Shown: in pieces, positions 1-10,147 of the stretch
Numbering within the stretch: position 1 is the first letter of the stretch
Layout: each line of letters starts with the position of its first letter
Assembly (NCBI GenBank): GCA_951804985.1
Contig: OX638131.1
Location: forward strand, 58,744,351-58,808,350
Source: Dryomyza anilis
Lineage: Eukaryota; Arthropoda; Insecta; Diptera; Dryomyzidae
Reading direction: 5' to 3'
DNA: 64,000 nt
The notes under the pieces: generated by a model
The model's input: only the letters and a program-made list of their open reading frames with translations
The model's database searches: none
Told to the model about the DNA's origin: nothing
Position numbers and translations under genes: made by a program

Positions 1-3000
1 AATTGCGCATAAGAGAGCATCAAAGATTGCAGATATAGATGGATTTAAATTGGTACGAAAAGCATTTAAAAATAAAATATGTGATTACATATTACCTAAT
101 GATGATGAAAGTCTAATAAATCCACATGAATATTTCGGTCAAATAAGAAATAAAATTAAAAATTTACTGGAAAGAGAATTAAATAAGAAAATATCTTTAA
201 AATTGAATGCGGAGATCTCTGCCGACTATATACGTCCTTCAAAACCTTCTGTCGAAGATGATGATGAATTTAAACTAAGCCCTTTTTCACATATAACAAA
301 ATCACTAACAATATTAACCAAAGATAATATTGAAGATGTAATGTTAAATATTGAAGAATTGTTAATAAATAAAATGGAGAACTTTCAAGAACGGGATAGT
401 GGATGGGCTTTGATAAAAATCAATAAAATTGAGCTTAATATAAGTGAATATAGCCCCTTAAATGGATTATCATATCATAAATTGCCAGCATACATAGAAA
501 AAAGAAAGGCATGTACATATATACAAAACAATATACAAAACAATGATATTTTCTACTTTAAGTGGGCTATTATTGCTGCAATAGTTAATACAAAAATAAA
601 AATAAATGATCTCTATCGCATTAATTCATATAATATTTCCGACATAACAGCAGAGGAAATTTATGTGAATGGTATAAATTTGATATTTAGAGGATTAGAC
701 TTCCCTCATTCTATAAAGAATACAAAAATATTTGAGCTAAACAACTCCATTAGCATCAATATTTTCATGTATAATGAAAAGTCAGATGGAAAATGCGAAA
801 TTTTGGGGCCTATTTATCACACTGAAAAAGAACAGAGTACACATATCAATTTGCTATTTTGTGATAGTGAAGAAATTACTCACTATGTCTGGATAAAAGA
901 TCTAAGTAAATTGATAAGCGGTCAGGGACGAAAAAGAGCCCACAAAATGTATATTTGTAATGGATGTATTCTACAATTTACATCTATAAAGTCTCTTGAG
1001 GCACACAAATCATCATGTAAAAAAAAAATTACGTATTTGCCCAAGGAAAATGAGTCCACACTAGCATTTAAAGCCTATGAAAAAACCATCCCTGTTGGAT
1101 ATACTTTTTATATGGATTTTGAATCGATTCTGGAACCGATTAATGGCTGTACAAATAACCCAGAAAATACGTATACAACGAATATTCAGAAACATATACC
1201 GTGCGCATTTGCTTGGTATTTGAAATGGTCATATGATGATCGTTTCGATAAGCTACAAAATTATACAGGTGAATACAAAAGAAAAAAATAATAATTAAAA
1301 AAATAATAATAAAAATAAAAAACGATATATATATAATATTTAATCTTTCGTTTATAGGTCCTGAATGTTCGAGAGTTATGATAAAATCTTTAGTTGCGAA
1401 AGCGACGCAAATATATTGGAACGTTTACTCCACGATGAAGGCAATGAAGATAACTGACCAGGAAATGCACGAGTTCCATCAATCAACAATCTGCTGTATA
1501 TGTAAAAGTGATTTAAGTAATAATATTAGTATAAAAGTAAGGCACCATTGTCATTTTACCGGAAAGTATTTAGGATCTGCTCATACAGAATGTAATTTGA
1601 AAGCAAAAAGAACTAAATTCTTTTCGGTAATAACTCATAATTTATCCAAATATGATCTACATTTATTTATACAAAATTAAACCGAAGTAGAGGGAGCTAT
1701 TAATATTATACCTCTTAATAAAGAGGTATTTATATCTATAACAAAAACTATAAATTTAACTAAAGATCATAGTTTTCAACTTAGATTTATAGATTCATTT
1801 AGATTTTTACCTAGCAGCCTTGAGAAATTGGTGAAAACTCTAAATGACGAGTCAATCCATATAACTAAAAAGGTTTTTAACAATAATTCGTATAAGATAT
1901 TTTATAGAAAAGGTGTTTTTCCTTATGATTATTTAGATAGCTTTAATAGGTTAAAATAAAATCAATTGCCTGCTAAAGATAAGTTTTTTAAAAGATTAAT
2001 TAATGAAGAGTGTTCTGAAGATGACTATGCTTATGCTCTGAATGTATGGAACATTTTAAATTGTAAATCTTTAATAGATTATTTAGAAGTATACCTAAAG
2101 TGTGATGTTGTCTTACTTGCGGATGTTTTTGAGAATTTTAGAAAAATTTGTCTAAAAATTTATGAGCTTGATCCGTGTCATTACTTCACTGCTCCCGGAT
2201 TATCTTGGGATGCTATGCTCCAGATGACTAAAATTAACCTCGAACTAATTACCGATATAGAAATGTATACTTTTATTCAAGACGGTATACGTGGAGGTTT
2301 AAAAAAATGCTCGATTAGACATGTAAAAGCCAATAATAAATATATGCATAACTTTGATAAATCTAAATGTTCATCATATTTAATGTATTATGACGCAAAT
2401 AATTTATATGGTTATGAGATGTCACAGCCATTACCTTTTAAGGAATTTAGATTTTTAGAGTCATATGAAATTACAGAGTTTACTATTGAAAAACTTAAAC
2501 CTATTAATGAACATTCTTCTAAAGGATATATTTTTGAAGTAGACTTAGAATATCCTTCTTCAATTCATAATTTACATAATGATTTTCCGTTTTGTCCAGA
2601 AAATAAAACACCACCTTCTTGTAATTCTAATTCTAAAAAACTTATAGCAGATCTTAATAATAAGAATAAGTATAAAATACATTATAAAATGCTTCAAGAA
2701 TGTATTAAAAATGGTTTAATTTTAAAAAAAGTATATAGAATTTTAGAGTTTTCTCAAAGTTGTTGGCTTAAAAAGTATATAGATCTGAATACATTAATGA
2801 GGTCTAAAGCTACCAATGAGTTTGAGAAAAATTTTTCTAAATTAATGAATAATTCAGTTTATGGCAAAACTATGGAAAATGTTGAAAATAGAAGAAATGT
2901 AAACATTTGTTGCAATTGGGAGAATAATGGTAAAGTTAAAGGAGCCAGATCAATAATAGCAAATCCAGCATTCCATAGTAGAACTAATATTAATGAAAAT

Positions 3001-3702
3001 ATGATAGTAATAGAATCAAAAGTTCTTAAAGTTAAGTTAAATAAACCCATTTATACAGGATTTTGTGTATTAGATTTATCGAAATGGAAAATGTACGACT
3101 TCTATTATAATTACTTAAAAACTAAATTTAATACTAATGTAAGATTAGCTTTTACGGACACAGATTCTCTTATAGTTGAGATTAAAACAAATGATTTCTA
3201 TAAAGACATTTATGAAGATGTTGAAAAAACTGATCCATCAAATTATATTTTTGACACTTCTAGTTATGAGTATCCTAATATATATGGTTACCATCAAAAT
3301 AATTGTAAAGTTGTGGGTTTGATGAAAGACGAAAATAATGGCAAAATAATGAAAGAAATAATATGTCTTAAACCCAAAACATACTTTTTTACTGTTGAAA
3401 ATGATATACCAACATTAAAAGCCAAGGGTGTTAAAAAATCAGTTAGTAATACATTTGCTATTCATGATTATAAAACATGCCTTTACAATAAGAAAGTTAT
3501 AATGAGAGAAATGTATATAATAAGATCTAAAGCCCATATTTTATATACACAATGTGTAAATAAATTATCACTTAATTTTATAGATGATAAACGGTATATA
3601 CTAGATGATGGTATAAACACACTTGCTTGGGGACATTACAAAATTGATTATATTAAAGCTTTAAATAATGATTTAGATATTTATTTGAAAAGATATATAT
3701 AG
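1..3702 (+). pseudogene. pPolB: Polinton protein-primed family B DNA polymerase (5' partial, two nonsense codons, one putative intron)
   Basis: The enzyme would replicate the linear Polinton DNA from a protein primer. The frame is open to the left edge, so the start lies outside. Seen in order: a C2H2-like zinc finger (about 956-1018), Exo I Asp-Phe-Glu (1115-1123), a putative intron (1269-1357), a Cys/His cluster of the kind common in Maverick polymerases (about 1492-1596), Exo II HNLSKYDLH (about 1636-1662), Exo III YLKCDVVLLAD (about 2092-2130), motif A DANNLYG (2392-2412), motif B NNSVYGKTM (about 2842-2874) and motif C DTDS (from 3157). All catalytic aspartates are present. From 1358 to 3702 one frame is open apart from TAA at 1678-1680 and TAA at 1957-1959. 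The family call is secure; this copy is inactive as written. Confidence 0.93.
1269..1357 (+). other. Putative spliceosomal intron in the Polinton polymerase gene
   Basis: The polymerase frame runs into AT-rich noise after 1268 and resumes in another frame at 1358. The break is bounded by ACAG|GTGAAT and TTTCGTTTATAG|GT, a consensus donor and a pyrimidine-rich acceptor. The length is 89 nt and almost all A/T. Removing it joins the exonuclease part (DFE upstream, HNLSKYD downstream) in one frame. A random AT insertion is the alternative, but the exact splice signals at both edges favour an intron. Confidence 0.7.
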
Positions 3703-3811
3703 ATATAAATTATATTATTTTAATTATTAGATTTATATTATATAAATTTATAATGTATTAAATTAATAATAAAATAAAAATTCGATTTTTATATATTTAA
3801 AAATGTTTTGT

Positions 3812-4447
3812 TTATTTAATATTATACCAATTAACATCATCATAATCATATTGTAATGTTTTACTTTTTTGACGAGTTAAGCGAGGTGAGTATTGATATG
3901 GTAATAGAGTTTGCTTAGTTTTCGGTGTAATTTTACTTCCATCACTTGACAAAATCCGTACTTTAGGTGATCCATGATTTGAAAAGTTTTTTAAACGTTT
4001 AGCTGCAGAACTTGCAGAGGAATGGTTTATTTTATTAATTGTTGTATCCACATCCATAGAATTTTCTTCATCTTCGTTAATATTGCTAAATATATGTTCA
4101 TTAGCATTAAAGTCAGCCTGCGAAGCAAAATCTTTTTTTCCAATATCTTTTGTTTGAGTTTCATTATCGTTTTTAAATATCCATTTTGTTTGAGTATCTT
4201 TATCCCTTAATGATTTATACGAGTTAACCGATTTATTCTCTTTCTTAATATTTATTTCTTGTTTGGTAATCAAATATTTTGCGAGTTCCTGTTTTATTCC
4301 ATACCATTTATTTATATCTTTAAGTGTATGAGAGGCATATATTGGAAGAAGTTTTCGTTTTAAAAAATTTGAATCTGACATATCGTTAGAATAGCGTTCA
4401 TATGTAGAAGGGTTTAATAATATAAGCTTGGATAAAATATTAGACAT
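3812..4447 (-). CDS. Polinton uncharacterised 211-aa protein
   Basis: An intact ORF convergent with the polymerase gene and 109 bp from its stop. The N-terminal 60 residues are helical-looking and contain KDINKWYGIKQELAKYL. The middle is acidic, low-complexity and Ser/Asn-rich (around residues 95-150), and the C-terminus is basic with a Pro/Tyr motif LLPYQYSPRLTR. No enzymatic motif is visible. Its start overlaps the end of the next minus-strand gene by 8 nt, so these minus-strand genes probably form one transcription unit. Genes in this position of other Polintons are also of unknown function. I do not assign one; a virion-associated role is only a guess. Confidence 0.7.
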   Translation of the reverse strand: MSNILSKLILLNPSTYERYSNDMSDSNFLKRKLLPIYASHTLKDINKWYGIKQELAKYLITKQEINIKKENKSVNSYKSLRDKDTQTKWIFKNDNETQTKDIGKKDFASQADFNANEHIFSNINEDEENSMDVDTTINKINHSSASSAAKRLKNFSNHGSPKVRILSSDGSKITPKTKQTLLPYQYSPRLTRQKSKTLQYDYDDVNWYNIK

Positions 4448-4781
4448 TTTCTAAAATGTTTCCTATAACACCGCTTAAAACAGAAGAAATCAAAATTGGT
4501 ATAAATCCTCCTCTTTGGATTAGATGTTTTCTCTTCGATCGTAAAACAGTTTTTGAGCAGCAAAGTTTTCTAATGACATTTTTATATGATTTTAACTTTA
4601 CTAAATCGTTTTTCTTTACATTATGATTTTTATGTAAAACATTAAATGCAATTTCATTAATAGCTTTTATAAGATTATCATCCGCGTTTTTTAGAATTGC
4701 ATTTCGCAATTTAGGTTTAGCATTTTTAAGAACATATAGAATATATTTGTTCTCCTTCAATCGTTTCAGTTTGCAGGTCAT
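4440..4781 (-). CDS. Polinton small basic protein with hydrophobic C-terminus (113 aa)
   Basis: An intact ORF, very Lys/Asn-rich over residues 1-90, with a basic cluster (RSKRKHLIQRGG) followed by a hydrophobic C-terminal stretch GGFIPILISSVLSGVIGNIL that could be a membrane or capsid-contact segment. Small proteins with a basic body and a Gly-Gly-Phe hydrophobic tail are common in Polintons and have been likened to DNA-condensing or minor virion proteins; that comparison is from general knowledge. The gene overlaps the ATPase by 56 nt upstream and the 211-aa gene by 8 nt downstream, fitting a compact minus-strand cluster. Unlike its neighbours it has no break. Confidence 0.7.
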   Translation of the reverse strand: MTCKLKRLKENKYILYVLKNAKPKLRNAILKNADDNLIKAINEIAFNVLHKNHNVKKNDLVKLKSYKNVIRKLCCSKTVLRSKRKHLIQRGGFIPILISSVLSGVIGNILENV

Positions 4782-5394
4782 TTTGGAGTGAAAGAAAGCA
4801 GTAGCAATATTCTTTATTGAAAATGTTAGATCTGAATCTTAATGCGTTATGTGCTTGTTGTGTAAGATCTATTAATAAATAACCATGAGCACTCTCAGTA
4901 CAAGTGTTATATACTCTAACTAATTCTTTATAATTTTCAGGATAAATTTGTCTTGCCAAGTATTGAAATTGTAGTTTATCTCTAGGATTTTTAAACATAA
5001 CTATATATTTTGAATTCACTGATATATCTCTTGTATATGTCCCCTAATGAAAAATATTTTGAGTTACTAAAACAACTGATAAATTGCGGTGATGCGAACC
5101 TTTAGTAAATAGTTCACAAACTTTTTTGTTAAATAAGTCTAACATTAAATCATCTAAAATTATTAATGTATATTCATTAGCTGAATTCTCAAAGTCATCT
5201 GGAATGCCTTCAATAAAATTAACATTATCAAGTTCCGGTAAAGAGTTTTTTTCAGCATAACATTAAATTACTTTTGTAATAGGAGAACTAATTAAATGTT
5301 TATTGTTAATAAGATTTATAATAAATGTTGATTTGCCACAACCTGATGGTCCACAAACTAACATTGTAAATGGATACACAAATTGATGAAACAT
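4726..5394 (-). pseudogene. ATP: Polinton genome-packaging ATPase (FtsK/HerA type), two nonsense codons
   Basis: Read from ATG at 5394, one frame carries a Walker A motif GPSGCGKST (residues 15-23), a Walker B-like LIILDDL (about residue 80) and the downstream SVVLVTQNIFH segment typical of Polinton and adenovirus-like packaging ATPases. The C-terminal part (5019-4726) is open. In-frame TAA at 5265-5263 and TAG at 5046-5044 break it, so only the C-terminal 97 residues form a long ORF. Length about 222 codons is normal for the family. The enzyme would pump element DNA into capsids. It shares a 113-bp spacer with the divergent integrase gene. Confidence 0.88.
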
Positions 5395-5507
5395 GGTTCT
5401 CTATTCAATGATGAACTTCTAATAAATATAAATATTGTAAACAAGTTTTTTTTATATAAATATAAATTTTTAAAAATCAATCATTTACACTATTGGTTGA
5501 ACTCACA
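5395..5507. promoter_or_regulatory. Divergent intergenic region between ATPase and integrase genes
   Basis: A 113-bp spacer separates the minus-strand ATPase start (5394) from the plus-strand ATG at 5508. It contains an AT-rich TATA-like run TATATAAATATAA near 5453-5466. As the only non-coding DNA between two divergent genes, it probably holds both promoters. That is inference from layout; no conserved promoter was recognised. Confidence 0.35.
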
Positions 5508-6435
5508 ATGAGTAAAGAAGTTCTTGTAAATGAATTGCATCGACAAGCAAGAAGATTTTAAACGACGTAGGTTTATTCAAAAGGGTATTTCAGATACTTG
5601 GCAAATCGATCTTGTAGAAATGATACCTTTTGCAAAGATTAATAAAGGATATAAATATTTACTGACTGTTATAGATGTTTTTTCTAAATACGCATATGCT
5701 TTACCTGTTAAAACCAAAAGTGGGATCGATGTAACCTTAGCTATGCAAAATATTCTAGAAAAAAATAGGAAAAAAATTCCCAATAATATTCAATCTGATC
5801 AAGGTAAAGAATTTTTCAATTCTAATTTTAAAAAATTAATGAAAAATTTTGAAATAAACCATTATCATACATTTTCTAATATGAAGGCTTCAATAATTGA
5901 AAGGTTTAATAGAACTTTTAAAAATTTAATGTGGAAAGATTTTAGTCTTCAAGGGAATTATAAATGGCTGAACTTGATTACAAAAAATATCAATATATAT
6001 AATAATAGATATCATCGTAGTATTAAAATGTCACCAAAAAATGTCAATAAATCTAATCAACAAATACTTTTAAATACAGTTTACAATCATATTAAAACAT
6101 TTAAGATGAGTAAATTGAAAATTGGAGATGATGTTCGAATTAGTAAATATAAAGGTACTTTCTACAAAGCATATGAATCCAATTGGTCCAATGAGGTATT
6201 CAAGATAAATAAAATAAAGATCACAAATCCAATTACTTATCAATTAATTGATTATCAAGGAGAAATAATAAAAGGTGGATTTTATGAAGAAGAATTACTT
6301 AAAACAGAAACATCAAATACGTATCTAGTTGAAAAGGTTTTAAAAAGAAAAAAGGATATGGTGTATGTCAAGTGGCTAGGTTTTGGAAGTGAACATAATT
6401 CATGGATTAACAAAAACGATTTATTAACTAAGTAA
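5508..6435 (+). pseudogene. INT: Polinton retroviral-like integrase with C-terminal chromodomain (one N-terminal frameshift)
   Basis: It would catalyse element insertion. The likely start is ATG 5508, beginning with a short ELH-ARR segment typical of Polinton integrases. A 1-nt frame change near 5560 moves to the 301-codon frame beginning at 5530. In that numbering the catalytic triad is complete: D27 (WQIDLVEM), D90 (IQSDQGKEF) and E124 (IIERFNRT), with 33 residues between the last two. An SH3-like basic region follows (about 190-250), then a chromodomain (about 263-300, VYVKWLGFGSEHNSWI). Chromodomains may direct insertion to particular chromatin. Only the N-terminal frameshift damages this copy. 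Confidence 0.92.
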
Positions 6436-6537
6436 ACTAAATGTAACTTATTATAATTGTATTGTTCCAATATTAATATAAATAAAGTTATTAAAAAAAA
6501 TAACTGTCATTCTTATTTAAACATTTGAAATTAAAAG

Positions 6538-7667
6538 ATGGGAGATTCTAGTTTTTATATTACTTTATTAAGTAACAATTCCACAAATATTTATGAAAAC
6601 ACTAAATCTACATTTACAAATTTATTAAAAGAATCTTTGGTTTTAAATGAAAATTGGGTTGTAGGTTTAACAGAAATTTCATTTCAACTTGTTAATAACC
6701 CATCTACATTTGAAGTATCTCGAAATTTGAATAAAAGGGATATTTTGAAATCAACTTTAAAGTTAAATAAAAGTAAAATCAAAAATGTAAATAGTGATCT
6801 AAAAGTAGATAAAAAAATAAATACTATCCCTATCACATATTTAAATTTCATGGACAAAATAAATCAAGCTATCACAAATAGAGAAGAAAAACCACAAATT
6901 GCAGAAAATCAACTCAATGTCAATTCTAATCCTGAGACAGTTGTAATAAAAAAAAAATAAAAAAAATAAAGAAGAGTTGAATATCGATAACAAAAAAGAT
7001 AAAAGTTTAAAATTAATAACTGAAAATTTAGCCCTATCACATATTTAAATTTCATGGACAAAATAAATCAAGCTATCACAAATAGAGAAGAAAAACCACA
7101 AATGCAGAAAATCAACTCAATGTCAATTCTAATCCTGAGACAGTTGTAATAAAAAAAAATAAAAAAAATAAAGAAGAGTTGAATATCGATAACAAAAAAG
7201 ATAAAAGTTTAAAATTAATAACTGAAAATTTAGACATTCAAGATACTATAAATGAAAACCCTGAGTTAGTTGGCGTAAAAAGCAGTATTAATAGACACTT
7301 TGTATCGGAGAAAACAATACTTAATATGTTAGATGTCATATCGAATTCTTATGAAAAATTTAATTCACATACAAATTATAAATTAAGATCTAGCGATCTA
7401 TACAACCTAGTGTTTGTGTACACAGACATTATTAAACCCAGATATGTAGGCGATCAAAAAATAAAATGTTTAAAAATATTTCCATGTTTAAATGAAATAA
7501 ATTATATTCACTTTAAAAATATTGAATATTATCCATTGGAATCTTCAAATATAAATAATATTTCTATAATGATACGAGATGATGAAGGAAAGAAAATAAA
7601 TATTATATCGAATGAATCCCCCGTTTATTGCACGTTACATTTTCGTAATATAAAAGAAGCTTCATAA
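6538..7667 (+). pseudogene. Polinton penton/minor capsid protein, broken by an internal tandem duplication
   Basis: The first segment (6538-6960) starts MGDSSFYITLLSNNST and includes WVVGLTEISF, the standard N-terminus of the Polinton penton-like (single jelly-roll) protein. The second segment (7179-7667) ends VYCTLHFR after a YTDIIKPRYVGD strand, the usual C-terminus. Between them a duplication of about 204 bp (6828-7233) with small indels in A-runs disrupts the frame. The protein would occupy capsid vertices next to the major capsid protein encoded downstream. Jelly-roll structure is known for the family and not visible here. Confidence 0.8.
6828..7235 (+). repeat. About 204-bp direct tandem duplication inside the penton gene
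   Basis: The sequence starting CCCTATCACATATTTAAATT at 6828 recurs at 7032 and both copies end with AACTGAAAATTTAG. The copies differ by single-base losses (a T in the CAAATTGCAG stretch and one in an A-run), so the duplication is recent but not identical. Confidence 0.9.
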
Positions 7668-7696
7668 GTTGTACTGATATCATTTATATGTAAACC

Positions 7697-8118
7697 ATGG
7701 ACAAGATATATTCTGAGTACTATCTTAATCAATCCGGATCAAATTTGGTAATATAGGAGATATATACCATTCTCCTAGAATTGTTCAATATGGTCGTGGA
7801 ATTGGTTCATTTTTTTCGGCCTTGTATACACATCTAAAACCTCTAATGAAAACTGGATTAAATGCTTTAAAAAACCATTCACTCGAAATTGGAAAATCAA
7901 TTTTGGAAGAGTTAGGTACTAAACCTATAAAAACTATATTATCTGAACAGGGTAAAAAGGCTGTTCGAAATTTAAAAGAAAAAGTTATTAGCAAAATTAG
8001 AAATATACAAGATGGGAATGGAAAACGTATAAAATTCAAACGACTAAAGAAAAAAGATCATATGAAAACTAAACGTTCTAGAAGAAGGAAGTTTACTGAT
8101 ATATTTGGCAACTGTTAA
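7697..8118 (+). pseudogene. Polinton PX-type minor capsid protein (one frameshift)
   Basis: ATG at 7697 opens a short frame with YSEYYLNQSG. Near 7740 a 1-nt shift moves to a frame that stays open to 8118 and includes QYGRGIGSFFSALYTHL (a Gly-rich turn and amphipathic helix), a helical middle (KSILEELGTKPIKTILSEQG) and a very basic tail (KTKRSRRRKFTDIFG). This order (short acidic/Tyr head, Gly-rich helix, basic C-terminus) matches the Polinton minor capsid protein often compared with adenovirus pVI. The stop is 7 bp before the major capsid ATG, so the two are probably co-expressed. Confidence 0.75.
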
Positions 8119-8125
8119 TTTATTT

Positions 8126-9403
8126 ATGATGGCAGGATTTATTGAATGTATGAAAAGTGAATTAGATCTTTTTGAGTCACCACCTGTACAAACTAGCATA
8201 ATTAAAACAGAGGAGGTATCATATAGTCCAATAGCAACAATTGACAACTCTACTACAATAGAATTTCTTTCACTCGGAAATGGTGAAACATATCGTGATC
8301 TAAGTAGTGTTTATTTACGATTAATTGTAGAAATTAATGGAAGTGGAGGAGTTATAAACAATTTACTTCATTCATTATTTCGGAGCTGTAATGTTCATTT
8401 AAATAATAGAAATGTATCGCAATCTGATAATAATTATCACTATAGATCTTATATTGAAACATTATTAAACTATGGAAATGATGCTAAATCTACACATCTT
8501 GAATCATGCGGATGGTCATTAGATATAAAAAAAATTAATTCAATAGTTGAGAATGAAAATCCAGGTTTAGCTAGACGGAAGAAAACATTTAAAAATGGAT
8601 AACGAGTTGAATTGATTGGAAAACTTCATGCAGATATATTTAATCAATCTAAATATCTTCTTAATAATGTGGATCTTAAAGTAACCCTTAATATGGAGAA
8701 ACCTTCTTTTTATATACTAGAAGATTCAAAATCTGGAGAGTCATCTATTAAAATTCACGAGGCTAACTTATACATTAATCATCTTACCATTAATAGTAAT
8801 ATTTTAATGGCACATCATAATGTTTTACAAAGTAGAAATGCTATTTATCCATATAAAAAAGTTGAAATCAAGACATTCACCATTCACCCCGGCAATCATT
8901 CTCTACTGTTAGATAATGTTATAATTGGACAACTTCCAAATTTCTTAATATTTGGTATGGTAACTAATAAAGCATATACTGGTGATCGTTCGGAAAATCC
9001 GTATAACTTTCGCCATTTCAATTTACAAAGATTTAATTTAGTTGTAAATGGAGTACAAGTACCAGCACAGCCGATTGAATTTGATTATAAACATGGACGT
9101 ATAAGTACAAGGGGATATCAAACCTTATTTAAAGGTACTGGCATACATTACTTTGATAAGGGACATCGAATAACTAAAGAATTATTTGATAACGGATATT
9201 TCTTACTTGCATTTGATTTAACACCAGATCATAACAATAACTCACACTGCGGAAACTTAATAAATCAGGGTACAATACGAATTGAAGGTCGTTTCAGTGA
9301 AGCACTTTCTGAAGCAATTACTTGTTTAGCATATTGTGAGTTTGATAGTGTTTTGGAAATTGAAAAAATCGTACTGTATTACAATCATTATGAATACAAG
9401 TAA
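8126..9403 (+). pseudogene. MCP: Polinton major capsid protein, double jelly-roll type (one nonsense codon)
   Basis: The start is taken at ATG 8126, one codon before a second ATG, after the upstream gene's stop. The N-terminal segment CMKSELDLFESPPVQTSI followed by a strand-rich region is the hallmark start of Polinton major capsid proteins. TAA at 8600-8602 interrupts the frame at the junction between the two jelly-roll halves; the same frame continues with KLHADIFNQSKYLLNNVDLK and runs to 9403. Total length of about 425 codons suits the family. The protein would form the trimeric hexons of the icosahedral shell. Its 3' end overlaps the protease start by 14 nt. Confidence 0.88.
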
Positions 9404-9839
9404 TATAGAAAATATTTTATATAAAAATTTAGTAACTAAAAAGTATTTTAAAGGAGTTTTTGCATCAAATCAGTTACCTAGATATCGAATAAAAAAGCCA
9501 GCATTTTATATTGTGAATATGGATTCATCATTTAAACCAGGATCACATTGGATTGTAATATATTTTCCTCGAAATGGGCCGGCTGAGTATTTTTGTTCTG
9601 CAGGGAGTTCTCCTATTAAACCATTTGTAAATTTTATTCAAAGAAATACATCCACATTTATTAAAAGCAAATTCCGATTACAAAGTGAAATTTCAATGAT
9701 ATGCAGTGTTTATTGCTGTATATTTATATATTTAAGAAGTAAAAATATATCTTTTAAAAAGTTTTTTAATTATTTTGATATATATAATTTATATATTAAT
9801 GATATTTTAGCTGTACATTATTTTAAAAGTATTTTTTAA
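9390..9839 (+). CDS. PRO: Polinton adenain-like cysteine protease, acidic catalytic residue apparently replaced
   Basis: ATG at 9390 overlaps the major capsid stop; the 149-codon ORF is unbroken. The expected C48/adenain-fold order is visible: His53 (GSHWIVIYF), Gln98 and Cys105 in MICSVYCCIF, which aligns with the catalytic Cys segment of adenain. The position after His that is normally acidic (a YFD-type motif) reads YFCSAG, with Cys69. The usual Gly after the catalytic Cys is Ser. The enzyme would mature capsid proteins. Although the frame is open, loss of the acidic residue suggests the product is impaired. Confidence 0.85.
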   Translation: MNTSNIENILYKNLVTKKYFKGVFASNQLPRYRIKKPAFYIVNMDSSFKPGSHWIVIYFPRNGPAEYFCSAGSSPIKPFVNFIQRNTSTFIKSKFRLQSEISMICSVYCCIFIYLRSKNISFKKFFNYFDIYNLYINDILAVHYFKSIF

Positions 9840-9982
9840 GTTTCCTATAATAAAAAATAAATAAAACAATTTAATGTAAATAATTTATAAATTTGTTTTT
9901 TATTTCTATTATTTAAAATTTCACAAATTCATTGAATATAGTATAATAAAAAAACAGTTTATTAATAATATGTAATAAAAAA

Positions 9983-10147
9983 TTATTTTGTATATTTTAA
10001 TCTATAATATAATTTTATTAGTTTGTCAATGTCTTTAGATTTCTTGTCATAATAATAGCAACCACATGTATCTGGTCCCTCCGTTAAGTCATCTGTGGCC
10101 CATGGACAGCTCTTATAATGTACTCCGTGAATAGTTTTTTGTTCCAT
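9983..10147 (-). CDS. Small Cys-containing Polinton ORF (54 aa)
   Basis: A short ORF read on the minus strand from ATG at 10147 to TAA at 9985-9983. It begins MEQKTIHGVHYKSCPWATDD and has three cysteines (14, 28 and 30) in an SCPW and a DTCGCYYYD segment, followed by a basic C-terminus. It is convergent with the protease gene and separated from it by 143 bp. Its composition is richer in G/C and more protein-like than the surrounding AT-rich DNA. I do not recognise a family; zinc binding is possible. It probably belongs to the Polinton. Confidence 0.5.
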   Translation of the reverse strand: MEQKTIHGVHYKSCPWATDDLTEGPDTCGCYYYDKKSKDIDKLIKLYYRLKYTK

